Below are positions 31,355 through 43,100 of a DNA stretch of 64,000 nt, piece by piece. A program made the position numbers and the translations under genes. The first letter of the stretch is position 1. Every line of letters starts with the position of its first letter. The notes under the pieces are model-generated. The model had not been told where the DNA came from. It saw nothing but the letters and a program-made list of their open reading frames with translations, and made no database searches. The DNA is taken from contig NW_024753828.1 of the NCBI RefSeq assembly GCF_018991925.1, positions 616,859 through 680,858 on the forward strand, written 5' to 3'. This DNA is from Homarus americanus. Taxonomy: Eukaryota > Arthropoda > Malacostraca > Decapoda > Nephropidae.

Positions 31355-31894
31355 TACTTACCTAACTGTGTTGAGGATGGTAGAGATAGCCTGGGGTGGC
31401 AAGCTCAAGTCTCTATCATCTTTGCTGGTCCATCACCACTCTTATTAAGCCTTATCACATCACATCAGGCACAAGAGGAACTATCACTGGGGCATTTAGG
31501 CATGATTGCATAAACCACAACGTCGGAAATAATTAAAAAACATGAAGTCAGAGACATGGTAAGTGTAAACATGAGCACAGAGGCGGGAATGCGTCAGAGG
31601 CAGCGCGCAGAGCCCTCTCATGGCAAGAATTCACACCACACTACCGGCCATTAAATTCAAAACAGTTCTGCCGCTCCTCTCCTGATCGTTGGATCTTTGG
31701 GGTATCAACGAAACTTGTGGGATATTTTCACTATATGTAATCGGCGGTTATTGGGACGTCGGTTTTTGGGGTATGCCTGTACAGTATTCATATCCTGTAG
31801 CCATATTTTCTTAAAATAAGGGTAAAATAAATTCAAAGTGTTAAATAGATAATCCCTTCTCCGAAAACCCCTGAAAACCGAAAGTTTTTTTAGT
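31355..31894. other. Non-coding, nothing recognised
   Basis: No domain, TIR pair or tandem repeat identified. Confidence 0.25.
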
Positions 31895-32000
31895 GGAGCA
31901 ACATTTTGGGTGGGGGGGATTAGCCCATCCGGGTACAGGTCACCGACCCACATCGGGGCCTGGGGGCGAAAATGTAATAATAATAATAATAATAATAATT
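31895..32000 (+). repeat. (TAA)n-tailed repeat fragment, partner of 6591-6832
   Basis: CGGGGCCTGGGGGC then AAAATG, then (TAA)n. The same body/tail junction occurs inverted near 6770-6820. Confidence 0.5.
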
Positions 32001-33047
32001 CTTTTGCAATGTACAGTACTCAGTCTGGAATGGCCAAAAATTGGATACTGTACTGGGTACAGTGATATCTTCATTAGTGGGAACAATTGGTGCAGAGCAC
32101 TTCCGTCAATGAGAGATTTCCGGGTAACCAGACAACTCTCAAAGTCGGAAAAATCCCTCATCCCAGGAATATTCTACGCGAGGGAAAAGTTTTCTTGTAA
32201 ATTCCAGAAATTGCACATTACATTGTCTCTCGAACCCAGAAAGAAATCCCTCATCCCCAGAATTTTCCATATTGATGCATTATTTCATCTCTTAAAACGG
32301 GAAAAATATCCCGTCGCTGTAATTTTCCGGGTAACGGAAAATAAATCTTGGAATTTCCAGAAAATGCACCTGATTTTCATTTCTCAAACCCAGAAAAAAA
32401 TTCCCCGGGTACTGGGAAATTTTTCTCGGAATATTCCAGAAAAATTGCCCCTTGAAAAATTTCAATTCCGACTATCGGAGAGTTCAGGTTAAGAGGGATT
32501 CCGGCTAACGGAGACATTACTTTATAGTACAGGTATTTCCAAAGTTGAGAGATACAGATGATTGATAATTACAGTATACTGTACATGTATTAAAGATCTA
32601 TGTACAGTATTTTTTGACATACAGCTTGTACAGTACCAGTATTTTGTCATACAAGTCGAAAATGAATATAGGTCGAACCACATAACCCAGGTGCATACCG
32701 TACTTGCAGAACAATGTTTAAAATCCCATTACTGTATATCATAGCCAAAGTCCCTGTATACCTGTACATCTAAAATCACCTAATTTAAGGGAAAAGAAGA
32801 AGTAGAATGAGAAAATACAATTAATTAAAGTAAAAAATAAGTCATCTGATAAAGGTAGTAGGCAGCTATCAAACAGGGAGGTACTATCGCCTGGGAAGAT
32901 ATTGGAAGCTTAATGTGTTGTTTAATGTGCCTGAGTGAGCTAATCCTTGTAAAAAAATGTAAATTTAAAGGTTAGCTCCATGGGAACTCGTTCGTATTGT
33001 TGGATGTTCGTAAGTCGGATGCACGTAACCCAGGGACCTCCTGAGTA
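32001..33047. other. Non-coding, remnant terminal-repeat sequence
   Basis: 32060-32520 has recurring AATTTTCCG/GGAATATT-type motifs resembling a subterminal-repeat MITE, but matching ends were not found. 32998-33041 (GTTCGTAAGTCGGATG, AACCCAGGGACCTCCTGA) is a terminal fragment that recurs at 35817-35860. Confidence 0.35.
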
Positions 33048-33517
33048 CAGTAATACCCCGCTTTACGCGGTCAATTGAACCCACGGAGGCCCGCGTAAAA
33101 TGGGAAACGCGTAAATGGAACAACAGAACTGGGCTGACCCCCAATCTCCACTTTTTCCCGACACAATACGTACGTTTTAGTAAAATTACATCTTAACTTT
33201 ATGATGGTATGCACACACACACATAATATAGAAGAGAAATATCAATAAAAGAATAATATACTGTACCAGGTAAAAGAAAAATCAAGGTTTAACACTTGCG
33301 CCAGGTTAGGTTAGAAAAAATCAAGGTTTAGCACTTACCTAAGGTTAGGTTATGTTAGGAACAATCAAGGTTTAACACTTATGTAAGGTTAGGTTATGTT
33401 AGGAAAAATCAAGGTTATGTTTAACACATACGTTAGTAGAAGAGATGGGTCGGCGTACGGGAATGGCGGCTGGTTCCGAGGCAGAGGGCAGACTACTGAC
33501 CCTCAGGTGAGTCACCA

Positions 33518-35292
33518 TCAGTCATCCACATTTGTCAGGGCCTCCCTGACAAATCCCTCAAAGTCACCATCACTGTCACTATCACTGGCTTGGGCTGGCT
33601 GTGGTGGGTTGTGGGCGAAGAACTCGGTAATGCTTTGTTGACGGCTAGTGTTGATGATGTCGTGATACACCTTGATGTACGGCTCCATAGTCTGCAACAG
33701 CTGGGTAGTGAAGACTTCATGCCGGTTATCGTTAGGGTCGTCGGAATGGAAGAGCTTCAGTTTCTCAACACACTCGATGGCACCCCTTACATTACCATGC
33801 GTTAACTTGTGCTCTTCTCGGGATGACGCACCACCTGCCTCTTCACTGACATGATCGTCTTCTAACATCTCGTCGACAGTCACATCAGGATCACTTATCA
33901 CCTCCATAATGTCGTCGTTGGGTAGTCTCGGAGAAGCCTGCAGCTGTAACACTCTGCGCGGCTTCTCTGGCAAGGTCCACTGCTACTGCAACAGTCTGAA
34001 CCTCACCAGTCACAGGTTGACTCTGCCTCCCACCTGGGATACCTTGCAACACATGTCTCCATGCGTGACGAACCGTTGCTACAGACAGCTGATCCCATGC
34101 CTCCACCAAGAAGTCCACAGCTTTCTTGACGTTGAATTTTCTCCAAAAGTGTTTCACAAGTACTTCTTGCTCTGCCAACTAATGTTCCTCGTCCTCATCG
34201 CTCTTGCTATCGGTGTCACCCAGGTTACGCGACTCATCCTTGGTGTTGGTACAGTCGTTCAAGAGCTTAAACTTCTTTGCAGAGAATGCAGCCTTAACGT
34301 TGCATATCAACTCCTGGTCCATGGGCTGGATTAATGACGTAGTGTTGGGAGGAAGGAAGACCACTTTTACGTTGGGGTGACGATCCAACAGTAGGGGCGA
34401 GTGTCCTGGTGCATTGTCAAGGAGCAACAAAATCTTGAATGGAACATTGTTGCTCAAAGAATTTCTTCACGTCGGGAACGAAACAGTCATCAAACCAGGA
34501 GAGGGACAGAGCAGAGAACATCCACGCCTTACGTGCGGTCAGCCAGTGGACATTTAGCTTGGTCATGTCCATGTTCTTGTAGGCGTGTGGCTTGCGGGCT
34601 GTGTGGATCACCGATAACTTGAGTTTACAGGAACCGGAGGCATTGGTGGTAAAGAGGACGGTGATGCGCTCCTTCTGCAACTTCCGGCCCTTACACTTGC
34701 TGGCAGACTGGACAACGAAGGTCTTGGAAGGTAGCTTTTTCCAAAACAGACCGGATTCGCCCATGTTGAACACCTGGTCGTCGGTGTACTGTCCTTCCTC
34801 CATAATCTCATGTAAGAACGGAGGAAAATCCCTAGCCGCAACACGGTCAGTACTCGCTTCTTCACCACCAATGTTAATGTTGGTGATCTTGTTCCTCTTA
34901 AATCTGTGCAGCCACCCAGAGGAAGCATTGAAGGGTATGGGCTCTGCAATTCCCATCTTACGTGACACTGCTGCGTACAGTTCACGTGTGTACTCCTAAA
35001 CTGACCGCGTGTCCACCGCCATGTTCCGTCTTGCCTGACGAATCAAGTAGCTCACAAGTATATTCTCCATCTTGAGAAGCACCTTGTTCTGGCAATACTT
35101 GATCATTGAAGCACCTGCAGACTTTGTGATGTTTATGTGTTCTTTTATCTTGGCTGCATCCTTCTTTATCGTCCGGATCGTAGATTCGTTCACGCCATTC
35201 TGGCGCGCGAGATCAACCTGTCTTGTTCCTTTCTCCAACTCTTGGATAATCTTGTACTTCACATCGTAGCTTAGGGCATGTCGTATCTTCAT
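33518..35292 (-). pseudogene. Tigger transposase with catalytic Asp lost and several stops
   Basis: Minus-strand protein assembled from four frames. 35292-34996 has the psq-type helix-turn-helix and ends TRSV at an in-frame TAG (Gln in the 3089 copy). 34968-34417 has the CENP-B-type domain and NMGESGLFWK, where the catalytic Asp of NMDESGLF is Gly. A one-base loss then shifts to 34457-34179 with LLLLDNAPGHSPLL (second Asp) and IQPMDQELI (third Asp), ending at TAG. The same frame resumes from 34178, and 33973-33518 gives an acidic C-terminal tail with FFAHNPPQP and a stop. Length, about 590 codons, fits the family. Confidence 0.9.
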
Positions 35293-35541
35293 TGGCTTAG
35301 GATGGCTGGGTCCAGGTTATGCAAGGTTTTTCTGTGGTGGTGGTGGTCTGGTGGCAGCCATTCTTATGGAACAATAGATACCGGTATACATGGTGTGGCC
35401 GGGAGGGGTGTAACTGACGCGGCTAGGTCAAGCGGCTTCATCCCTCCCGCGGCAGGGCACGTCATATTACATTAAACCAATCACAGCTAGCGGCGGAGGG
35501 AGGTAAGGATGCGTGGCCCAATCACAGTCCGATACGTCATA

Positions 35542-35549
35542 TGACGTCA
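35542..35549 (-). promoter_or_regulatory. CRE-type octamer in Tigger promoter
   Basis: TGACGTCA with adjoining ATACGTCAT and inverted CCAAT-like bases, identical in layout to 2887-2918 in the other copy. Confidence 0.4.
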
Positions 35550-35779
35550 GCGATAACGCAACAGAGGCATCCACTGCGCAACCTACTCGCGCAGCGTGCC
35601 CAACATGGCGGGATGGTGGGAGGTTTGAATCCAAAAATGGTGGCGCGGTAGGACCGCCAGCCGCTCTCTGCTTGTATGAGTAGATGCACCGCGTAAAGTG
35701 GGAATTCCGGTTCTGGTGGGGTACCGCGTAAATGTAGAAACGTGTAAACGAGAACCGCGTAAAGCGGGGTATTGCTGTA

Positions 35780-36051
35780 TACTGTGTAGTATATAGATAT
35801 ACTCGTTTGTTTCGGCAGATGTTCGTAAGTCTGATGTATTTAACCCAGGGACCTCTTGATATACAGTATATCTACTGTACTGTACAGTACAGTATAAGAA
35901 AAAGATGTTTTGTGGTATACAACACAACACATTGAAGTGTTGTTAAGTTAATGCATTTCCTTAGCATCACATCATTATGGCTGTTACTCATAATGGAAGT
36001 GGTGATTGAGGTTTAGATATTCCTTACTGATATTATTTTATTTTTTTTCAG
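35780..36051 (+). other. Flank with repeated terminal fragment, then CLASP intron end
   Basis: 35817-35860 repeats TGTTCGTAAGTC and AACCCAGGGACCTC found at 33005-33041. From 36024 a T-rich tract (TTATTTTATTTTTTTTCAG) forms the acceptor of the CLASP exon. Confidence 0.5.
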
Positions 36052-36436
36052 GATATTAACGGAAGGTAGAGAAAGAACAGAAACGCTGTTGCTTTACCAG
36101 TTTGGGGAAGCAGCCCAGTGCCAGGGCACAGCATTGGTGTTTGGTGCTATCGTGATAGTGTGATGGGGTCTGGTACCTAGCAATTGCCAAATGATAGTGA
36201 ATCAAGTGATTTTAACACAGTAGTTAATCAGTTGTCGTAGCATTTTAAAGTGATACAACATGTCACAACTGGATCTCTTCACCCCCTTGTTGGGAACATC
36301 AGATACCCGAAAGAAGATTGCACTTGGCACAGACATCATCAACTACTTAGGTCTGCCATCTAATACCATCGAATGTGATGACATTGGACATTTTATTGAT
36401 GGACTTGTTCCATGGCTTCATAGCAGCAATTTTAAG
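36052..36436 (+). CDS. CLASP: CLASP (microtubule plus-end protein), exon with start codon
   Basis: CLASP proteins (Drosophila Mast/Orbit) bind tubulin and microtubule plus ends through TOG domains and promote rescue. The exon begins after TTTTTTTTCAG at 36051, has about 208 bp of 5' UTR, and starts coding at ATG 36260. The 59 codons give MSQLDLFTPLLGTSDTRKKI, a LGTDIINYLGLPSN helix and IGHFIDGLVPWLHSSNFK. The IDGL-PWL-x-S-x-FK end is the first TOG-domain helix pair of CLASP. It stops in phase 0 at AAG before GTAAGT (donor at 36437). No in-frame ATG precedes it in the exon. The next coding exon was searched for by content and not found to the right edge, so the first coding intron is probably longer than 27 kb. 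Confidence 0.82.
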
Positions 36437-36964
36437 GTAAGTGTTTGGAAATTTTTGTATTTTATTTATACAATTAACAATACTGTACAGTATATCAGGT
36501 GGCCAAAACGTCTATTGCAATCTACCAGTACTGTATATAGCAAAGCAATTTCAGAGATATCACAGGATGGGCAGTAGCAGTGTAGCCCATCAACATGGAT
36601 CCTACAGGTACACTACAGTACATGGCACCACTGCCAAGCTCACAAACCATCTATTAAAAAAATAAATATTTATGTTATCTCTATTTTTGGTAGCAACATT
36701 CGTGACATATTTTGTCTTTGCATATAACAGCCATTTACTGAGGAAGGGCACATTAAAATAATTTGGGGAATAATTAATTAATATTGTTACAGAAAATGAT
36801 ACCGCTATAATAAAAATCACAAAATTTCACTTGCAGTGAACTTGCACGGCTTGCTGATGCCATATAGCGTAAATCATCACATCAGTAAATTAAGTTCTTC
36901 CCCATACCATTCTTAGATTGATGATTATGCAATGAAAATGGTATATAACTCTCTCTCTCTCTGT
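36437..36964 (+). other. Start of CLASP intron
   Basis: Non-coding. A (CT)n(GT)n microsatellite lies at about 36950-36980. Confidence 0.5.
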
Positions 36965-38043
36965 CTGTGTGTGTGTGTGTAAATAATATAATAATAATAA
37001 ACGGTTTATTAATGGAGTTGCAGCCAGTGGCTGAAAATATACGAACTTACATGTGATTTAGACATAATGATTTGCGTTCAATACATTTACAGGGCTGTAC
37101 AGTACATAAATCAGGAGCTGTTTTTAATTTTAACCATAGATGGGATGGTGCTATTCTTATATTTATCAGTGCGGGCTCTTATGGGCTGAATTTTGTTGTA
37201 GTGGCGGACTGCGCGAGGTGGGCGGGGGACTGCCGGTGGCAGGAGGTGGCAATGACGAGGATGGTGCAGTAGTCCACTGCCAAACCTTGCTAGTGCTTGG
37301 TGGTGGAGGTCACTGAGGGATGGCATTTCCAGGGTGGAGAGAGCGTTGTAGTAGCCGGAGTAGTCTGCGCCGAGCATGATTCTGCAGGCCCTTTTCTGTA
37401 CCTTCTCTAGCTGACGTTGTTGGGTGGAGTTGAGTGAAGACGACCAGGCTGGTGACGCATACGTTAGTTTGGGGAGAATAAAGGCATTGTAGATAGTCCT
37501 CAGCTCTGGCGTGGGTGCCCCAAGTGACCTGAGTCGTCATTGTATGTAGAGTCGGTACGAGGCTGCCTTGATTGTGTTGTTTACATGGGTCTTCCAGTCA
37601 AGTTTGTGGTGTATGGTGACACCCAGGAGTTAAGCAGACTGCACTAACTGGAAAGGATGGGCACCCACTGTGACTGCTGGAGCTTGCACTGGAGTGGTGG
37701 CGGTATTGATGTGCTTGACTACGGTTTTGGTGTGGTTGAAGGTGACCTTGTTCTCCGTAGTCCATGCCTGTATCCTGTCCAGTGTGCCTTGTAGCGATGA
37801 GTAGTCCGGTGAGGTGTTGTCCACTGTATCCCCCACAGTGCAGTCATCCACGTACTTCCACCTGTGAGGAGTGTCCGATAGAGCGTCGTTGATCAGGATT
37901 AGGAAGCACAGTGGTCCTATCTTGGTCCCCTGGGGAACACCGCAGGTGGGGTGTTGGAAAGTGGAGACAGAACCCTGGTACCTGACTTCCTGACGACATT
38001 CACTCAGGAAATCAGTGAGCCATGGGACCAGGTTGAGTCAGTC
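36965..38043 (-). pseudogene. LINE reverse transcriptase fragment (YVDD type), 5'-truncated
   Basis: Minus-strand reading from 38043 gives TCGVPQGTKIGPLCFLILIN, KYVDDCTVGDT (YVDD catalytic box, about 37850), RIQAWTTENKVTFNHTKT, a stop, WKTHVNNTIKAASYRL, a stop, then IYNAFILPKLTYASPAWSSS, QRQLEKVQKRACRIMLGADY, and a C-terminus ending near 37111. The 3' end has GCAGCCAGTGGCTGAAAATA and an ATT/AAT tail at 36985-37020. This RT is unlike the FADD LINEs in the window; it is a different clade (I/Jockey-like by style, not resolved). It is cut off at 38043 where the next transposon begins. Confidence 0.8.
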
Positions 38044-38067
38044 GCAAGTCGGGGGAAAAAATATATA

Positions 38068-38936
38068 CAGTGGGGTATGCTATAACAAACGTAATTGGTT
38101 CCAGAACCTCGTTCGTTATAGCATTCGTTCGTTATAGGATTAATCCGTTCCAGGCCCCCAAATACAATCACTTAACACTGAAAACATTCTGTGGAAAATG
38201 TAAAAAATACGGTACTTTATCTTACCTTAGTGTTATTCAGCATGCAGGTACCCCTAAACACTGGCACAGCACTATCACTTCCACTAGGAGTCTTGGCTTT
38301 AAGGTCCTCAAACAATTGTTTAGCCTTCTCACAAATTATAGCTTCACTAATGTTACCACCTGCCATTTCTTTCTCCTTTATCCACACTAAGACTAAATTT
38401 TCCATCTCTTCAATCACATTACACCTTGCTTTGCTAAGTCTAAAGATTCCCTTAGCCACTTGCACTGTTTTTAACTCCCCTTTATTCTTCAAAATCGTAC
38501 ATATAGTCGATTTAGCCATCCCATATTCATCACTAAGTTTCGCAATGGTTCTTCCATTCTCACGTTTCTTTATAATTTCTTTCTTAGTTTCAAGGGTTAT
38601 TAGCTTTCTCACTCGCTTTGGACGATTCATTGTTACAATTGTACAGTATACTTGTACAACAAAATAGTTATACAAATAACGCGAATTTCCACATTAAAAG
38701 ACGAAATTTCAACAATAACAGTGGTGCACTGGCTACACAATAAGAAAAAGATGGCGCCTGACGCTCTTGTTGTGGTCGTGGTACAACAATATTCATGCGC
38801 CAAGCGAAATAGTCCCGTAATCATCCGCGTTCGTTGTAGGAGTTGCGTTCGTTATAGCATTCTCAATTTTATAGGTAAAACCGTTCGTTATAGGAATATT
38901 CGTAGTAGGATCCGTTCGTTATAGCATACCCCACTG
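38068..38936 (-). mobile_element. Tigger-type MITE, 869 bp, with HTH-only reading frame
   Basis: Perfect terminal repeats CAGTGGGGTATGCTATAAC at both ends, flanked by TA (38066-38067 and 38937-38938). Subterminal CGTTCGTTATAG motifs recur. It encodes the protein described next. Confidence 0.88.
38217..38630 (-). CDS. Truncated Tigger transposase: DNA-binding domains only
   Basis: From ATG 38628-38630 an open frame of 137 codons. The first half is a psq/CENP-B N-terminal helix-turn-helix (KRVRKLITLETKKEIIKKRE, then YGMAKSTICTILKNK). The second half is the start of the CENP-B-type domain (VIEEMENLVLVWIKEKEM, then AKQLFEDLKAK). It then hits foreign sequence and a stop. The usual GWF-x-RFK segment and the entire DDE catalytic domain are deleted. 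There are no stops or frameshifts in what remains. It might bind the element's ends without cutting; that is inference. Confidence 0.72.
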   Translation of the reverse strand: MNRPKRVRKLITLETKKEIIKKRENGRTIAKLSDEYGMAKSTICTILKNKGELKTVQVAKGIFRLSKARCNVIEEMENLVLVWIKEKEMAGGNISEAIICEKAKQLFEDLKAKTPSGSDSAVPVFRGTCMLNNTKVR

Positions 38937-38938
38937 TA

Positions 38939-39215
<277 letters not shown>

Positions 39216-39221
39216 TACTGA

Positions 39222-39745
39222 TAACCACAAGGAAAGAAGAAAACACGAAGTTCCCAAGCGCTTTCTTGTAATTCACATCTTCAGGGGTGAGTACAGACTA
39301 AGGAGAAGTGCAAAATAAGGTGTATATATATATATATACAGAGGAGGGTGAGATCAGCTCCACAATGGTCAGGTATTAGGTAATGACCCTACTAATCTTT
39401 AAAAAGCACTGCAGGGGTCGGTAGTCAGGTTAGAGTAAGTCGACCCAACCTTCTCACCTGGCTACAAATCTTCTTAATTACAAAATTGTCCAGTTTGTAC
39501 ATACCATTACTCAAATTCATGTTGACTGCTTCGTTATGTTTAATGAGACTAGATTCTATAATGTTCCTACTGTCAATTGAATTACAAGGTAATATTGAGG
39601 AGGCATTATCCCAGTCAACGCAATGCTTATTATCCCTCAAATGAACAAACAGAGCATTGGATTCCTGGCCTGTCCTAACACTATATTTATGTTGTTTAAG
39701 TCTAGTTACAAGATCTTTGTCTTGATCACACTCTAGATCTGCAAA
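39222..39745 (-). pseudogene. Penelope-like element 3' end with GIY-YIG endonuclease C-terminus
   Basis: Penelope-like retroelements carry RT plus a GIY-YIG endonuclease. Minus-strand frame 39751-39425 encodes TRLKQHKYSVRTGQESNALF, VHLRDNKHCVDW and RNIIESSLIKHNE, the central and C-terminal GIY-YIG module including the conserved Arg, His and Glu. The GIY-YIG strand and all RT are missing. A 3' UTR continues to about 39222. The first residues, up to about DLEC, look like junction sequence. Confidence 0.72.
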
Positions 39746-40144
39746 CATCACTTTCGGCCATAACTTTCACCACGCTCTTAAAAGGGTATCAGGCTTGACT
39801 GCATTCCATGCAGTCACGAGTGAAAATATTGCATCTTTGATCGTAAAACTGCATTGAAATTCTGTAGGGTTGACATTCTTATTCATCATTTTCCTCATAA
39901 AATCATTTTTATAGTGACATTTAAAGTTCCTTATGACTCCTCGATCCATGGGTTGAATCAATGATGTTATGTTTGGTGGCAAGTAACATGCATAAATATT
40001 CCCGCAATCAGACACTAATTTTGATCCATGCGGGTGGGCCCTACAGTTGTCGAGAAGTAGCAGGCACTTTGTATTTGCAGGCTTCCCCAATTTCCTTAAG
40101 AATATCATGTGCAGTATCTAAAATAGTCCCTGAGGTGACAATAC
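39746..40144 (-). pseudogene. Jerky/Tigger-type DDE fragment
   Basis: Minus-strand frame with KCLLLLDNCRAHP (second catalytic Asp), YLPPNITSLIQPMDRGVIRN (third Asp) and DTLLRAW, a stop, then KLWPKV, as in jerky-like proteins. It lacks the N-terminal DNA-binding half and the first Asp. The Penelope fragment begins directly where it ends. Confidence 0.78.
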
Positions 40145-43100
40145 AATCTGACATTTACAAACAATAATCTCGTAGATATTGGCATGTATGTTTTTCTACT
40201 GGCTTAGTTTGATCTGACAAAGCTTACTATACCTCCCGCCAAGATCAAAGCTTCTATGCCAGGAGAAAAAAAACACATACACAGTAAGTGAACATAGAAT
40301 GAGCTTAACTGAGCTAAAGATCCTACATATCTAGCATAGTATCCGAGACAAACTTACAAATCACATTCTACAAACAATAACAGGTGTTACGTGGCCTTAC
40401 CAGGCCATGTCAAAATAATAATTCGTCCCAGTCAGTAATATGGCTACAACATTACGTTTGGTAGTACAAAACATTGATCAAATGAACTCAGAAAAAGTGA
40501 CTAATCTTTCTTAAATAAAACATTCTTTGTAGTAAATGTTAACAGAAATCAGAGAATGAAATACTTCAAAATACACAACAAAATGCACCTACTTCACATG
40601 TTAGGGTGTTCTCTCTTTTTATTGGACATAAACATCAGCAATACAGTGTGGCCCAGCATGGCTCACGTCCTTCATTCAGCTGGTATCGGGGATATTGGCA
40701 GCACAGCAGCGGTGGTGGGTTGGTCCTTCCGATGATCCACCTCTTCGTCGTCGACTTTCTTCTGATGTCAGCACAGCACGTTTCATGTGTTCTCTCTTCA
40801 CATAGCACGTCTTTCTTTCTTCAATACCGCACCTTGTAGGTCGTGTCTCCACACCTGACTTCTTCTCACCTCCTCCTGGTTTCTATCATATTCCAGATGA
40901 GTTTTTCTAGCCTCATCTGAGTTTCTGTTGTACAGCATTATTTTCCAACATATTCCAGATGAGTTTTTCTAGCCCCATCTGCATTTCTTCTGAACAGCTT
41001 CATTTTCATATTCCAGATGAGTTTTTCTAGCCCCATCTGCGTTTCTTCTTTGTAACATAATTTTCTGCCAATCCGGCCGGGGGTAGCCAGTCACACTGGG
41101 GGGGATGCCATCACTCAGGACGACGTGTGGGGCAGGCTATATGGCCCTGGTTTTGCCCTCTGTACACGAGTATCGGCTGGATCCTTGACCATCCTGTCCC
41201 ACGCCCCCACAGCGGAAATTCTCTCCCTGGTTCAGCGTGCCATGGTTTGATGTGTAGTGCTGCATTCCACACTCCTTAACTTCCTAAAGTAGAAAAATAT
41301 AAAATCTTCTTAATTCTAGACCAAGGGAGAAAGTGAAGTGGTGTGTGGTGGGTGTGGTGCTGCATTCATCACGCTGCTTCTCTTCTGCTCGTATGTATTG
41401 TGGTTGAAGTCCGGCTGGCCATGGGGCAGTACTATGTGTGACATTTGACAGAGAAAGACAATCTTAAAGTGATGATAGATTAGTTGGAAGTGCATCCGTA
41501 AAAAGCAGTTCACTTTACACGTTACGTCAATGTTTGCCAACTATGGGTTCCGTCACGACAATATTCTCATTAGGCTGGGTCGGGGAGTGAAGCTCTGCTC
41601 ACTACACTGAATATTATTTATCACTACGCATCAAAGAGTACATTACAAATCATACAAGCATAAAAATACACTGAGTGAAGCTCTGCAATTATTGCAATGT
41701 TAAGTTACACTAACCATCATTATCAACACATAGCTCACGGGACAAAACAGATGGGGGATTAGTGAGGTTACACTGGACGGTGCGGGGCAGGTGGACTGGG
41801 GACGTGAGGTCACACGGGGTGGGACAGAGCGGGGCAAGACAGATGCGGGTGCGATGGGGGTGGTGGGGTGGGGTGAGGCGAGGTGTGGCGGGCCGGGGCG
41901 GGGATGGAAGGGTAAGGAGGGTGAGGTGGGGATTAGGACAGGGAGGAGGATGTAGGCTGTAAGACATGTTAGGTTTTAACAGTTAGTATAGACACAGCTT
42001 CTATCACTAAAACACAATGGGTACATTTAACACTGAGTGACAATTAAAATGCACTTGGGATACTGAGAACGTTACAGGTCGCGGGGGTCACTGAGAAATT
42101 ATATTAAGCACTGAACATATTCTGGGGAGTGTTTAGCTGGCAATAATTCGCACATGCAACAAATCGAGACATTTACTCTAGGACACTTTTCACGCTGTAA
42201 CACAGGAATTCCTTATTACACACTTTTAAACAATACTCAAACTGAATTAAATGAAGGGCGAGACGAGCCAGGTGTAATGACTAAACGAGGACGGCGTAGG
42301 TTTACGTTAAGCTTGCTGTCACCATTGTAACAGGGTCAAAACTCGCATAGAAGATATACATATAGGTAGAATATTTATAGTAGTAGGAATGTAAAGAGAG
42401 GAAGTTTGGTAGCGTGGCCGATTAGTTATTTTCACTTATATTACATTCTTAGGGGACATCATTCAAACGCCAGCTCTCAATACTGTACAACTATTTATTA
42501 ATTATGACAATGGCATGGACACATAAGTATCAATATTATATCGAAGTTACTAGAACATTATATTTACGTTACTAGACACTGATGTGTTGGTCACAATATA
42601 TATTTATATATATATTAATTCTTGATTTGATAAGTGGCAGGGCTGAAGTAAACACTTGTTGGTTTTGTTTTATTGTAGAAAAATTTAGTTTCACAGGTAC
42701 TGAGTTCAGTTGAGAGTATATTGTACCTTCTCTGCTCAGGGAAATGTCTTAGTACACTTTTATGGGAGAGCTCTAAAGTGAGGTGTTCACTGAGTAACAG
42801 GTGATATGATAGTCTCTCTGTCACCAGGGAGAGGGAGTTGTCCAGCATTTCTTACAGGATACGCGTCAAGTTGTTGTTGTTGTAATGTGTTGACCCAGCT
42901 TGACCTCGCTCGCTCCATGGAGGAAATGTCAACTCACCAATTGATTCATACTCATGAATGAATGACTTTGTGAATATATGGGTAATATACATTTGGGTAA
43001 ATATTTATATAATACAAATTGTGCTCTTACACTGACTCTCGGACACAAACACGAAATGAATACCCTTCCCACCGTAAGTAACTCACCCTATGGATAGTTC

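Larger units (their letters stand above)
33048..35777 (-). mobile_element. Tigger element, full length, inactive
   Basis: 2730 bp with TIRs CAGTAATACCCCGCTTTACG (left) and the inverse of CAGCAATACCCCGCTTTACG (right), flanked by TA on both sides. It encodes one transposase pseudogene on the minus strand, with a promoter block at its right end (CRE octamer 35542-35549). It is the intact-length relative of 2667-3905. Confidence 0.9.
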
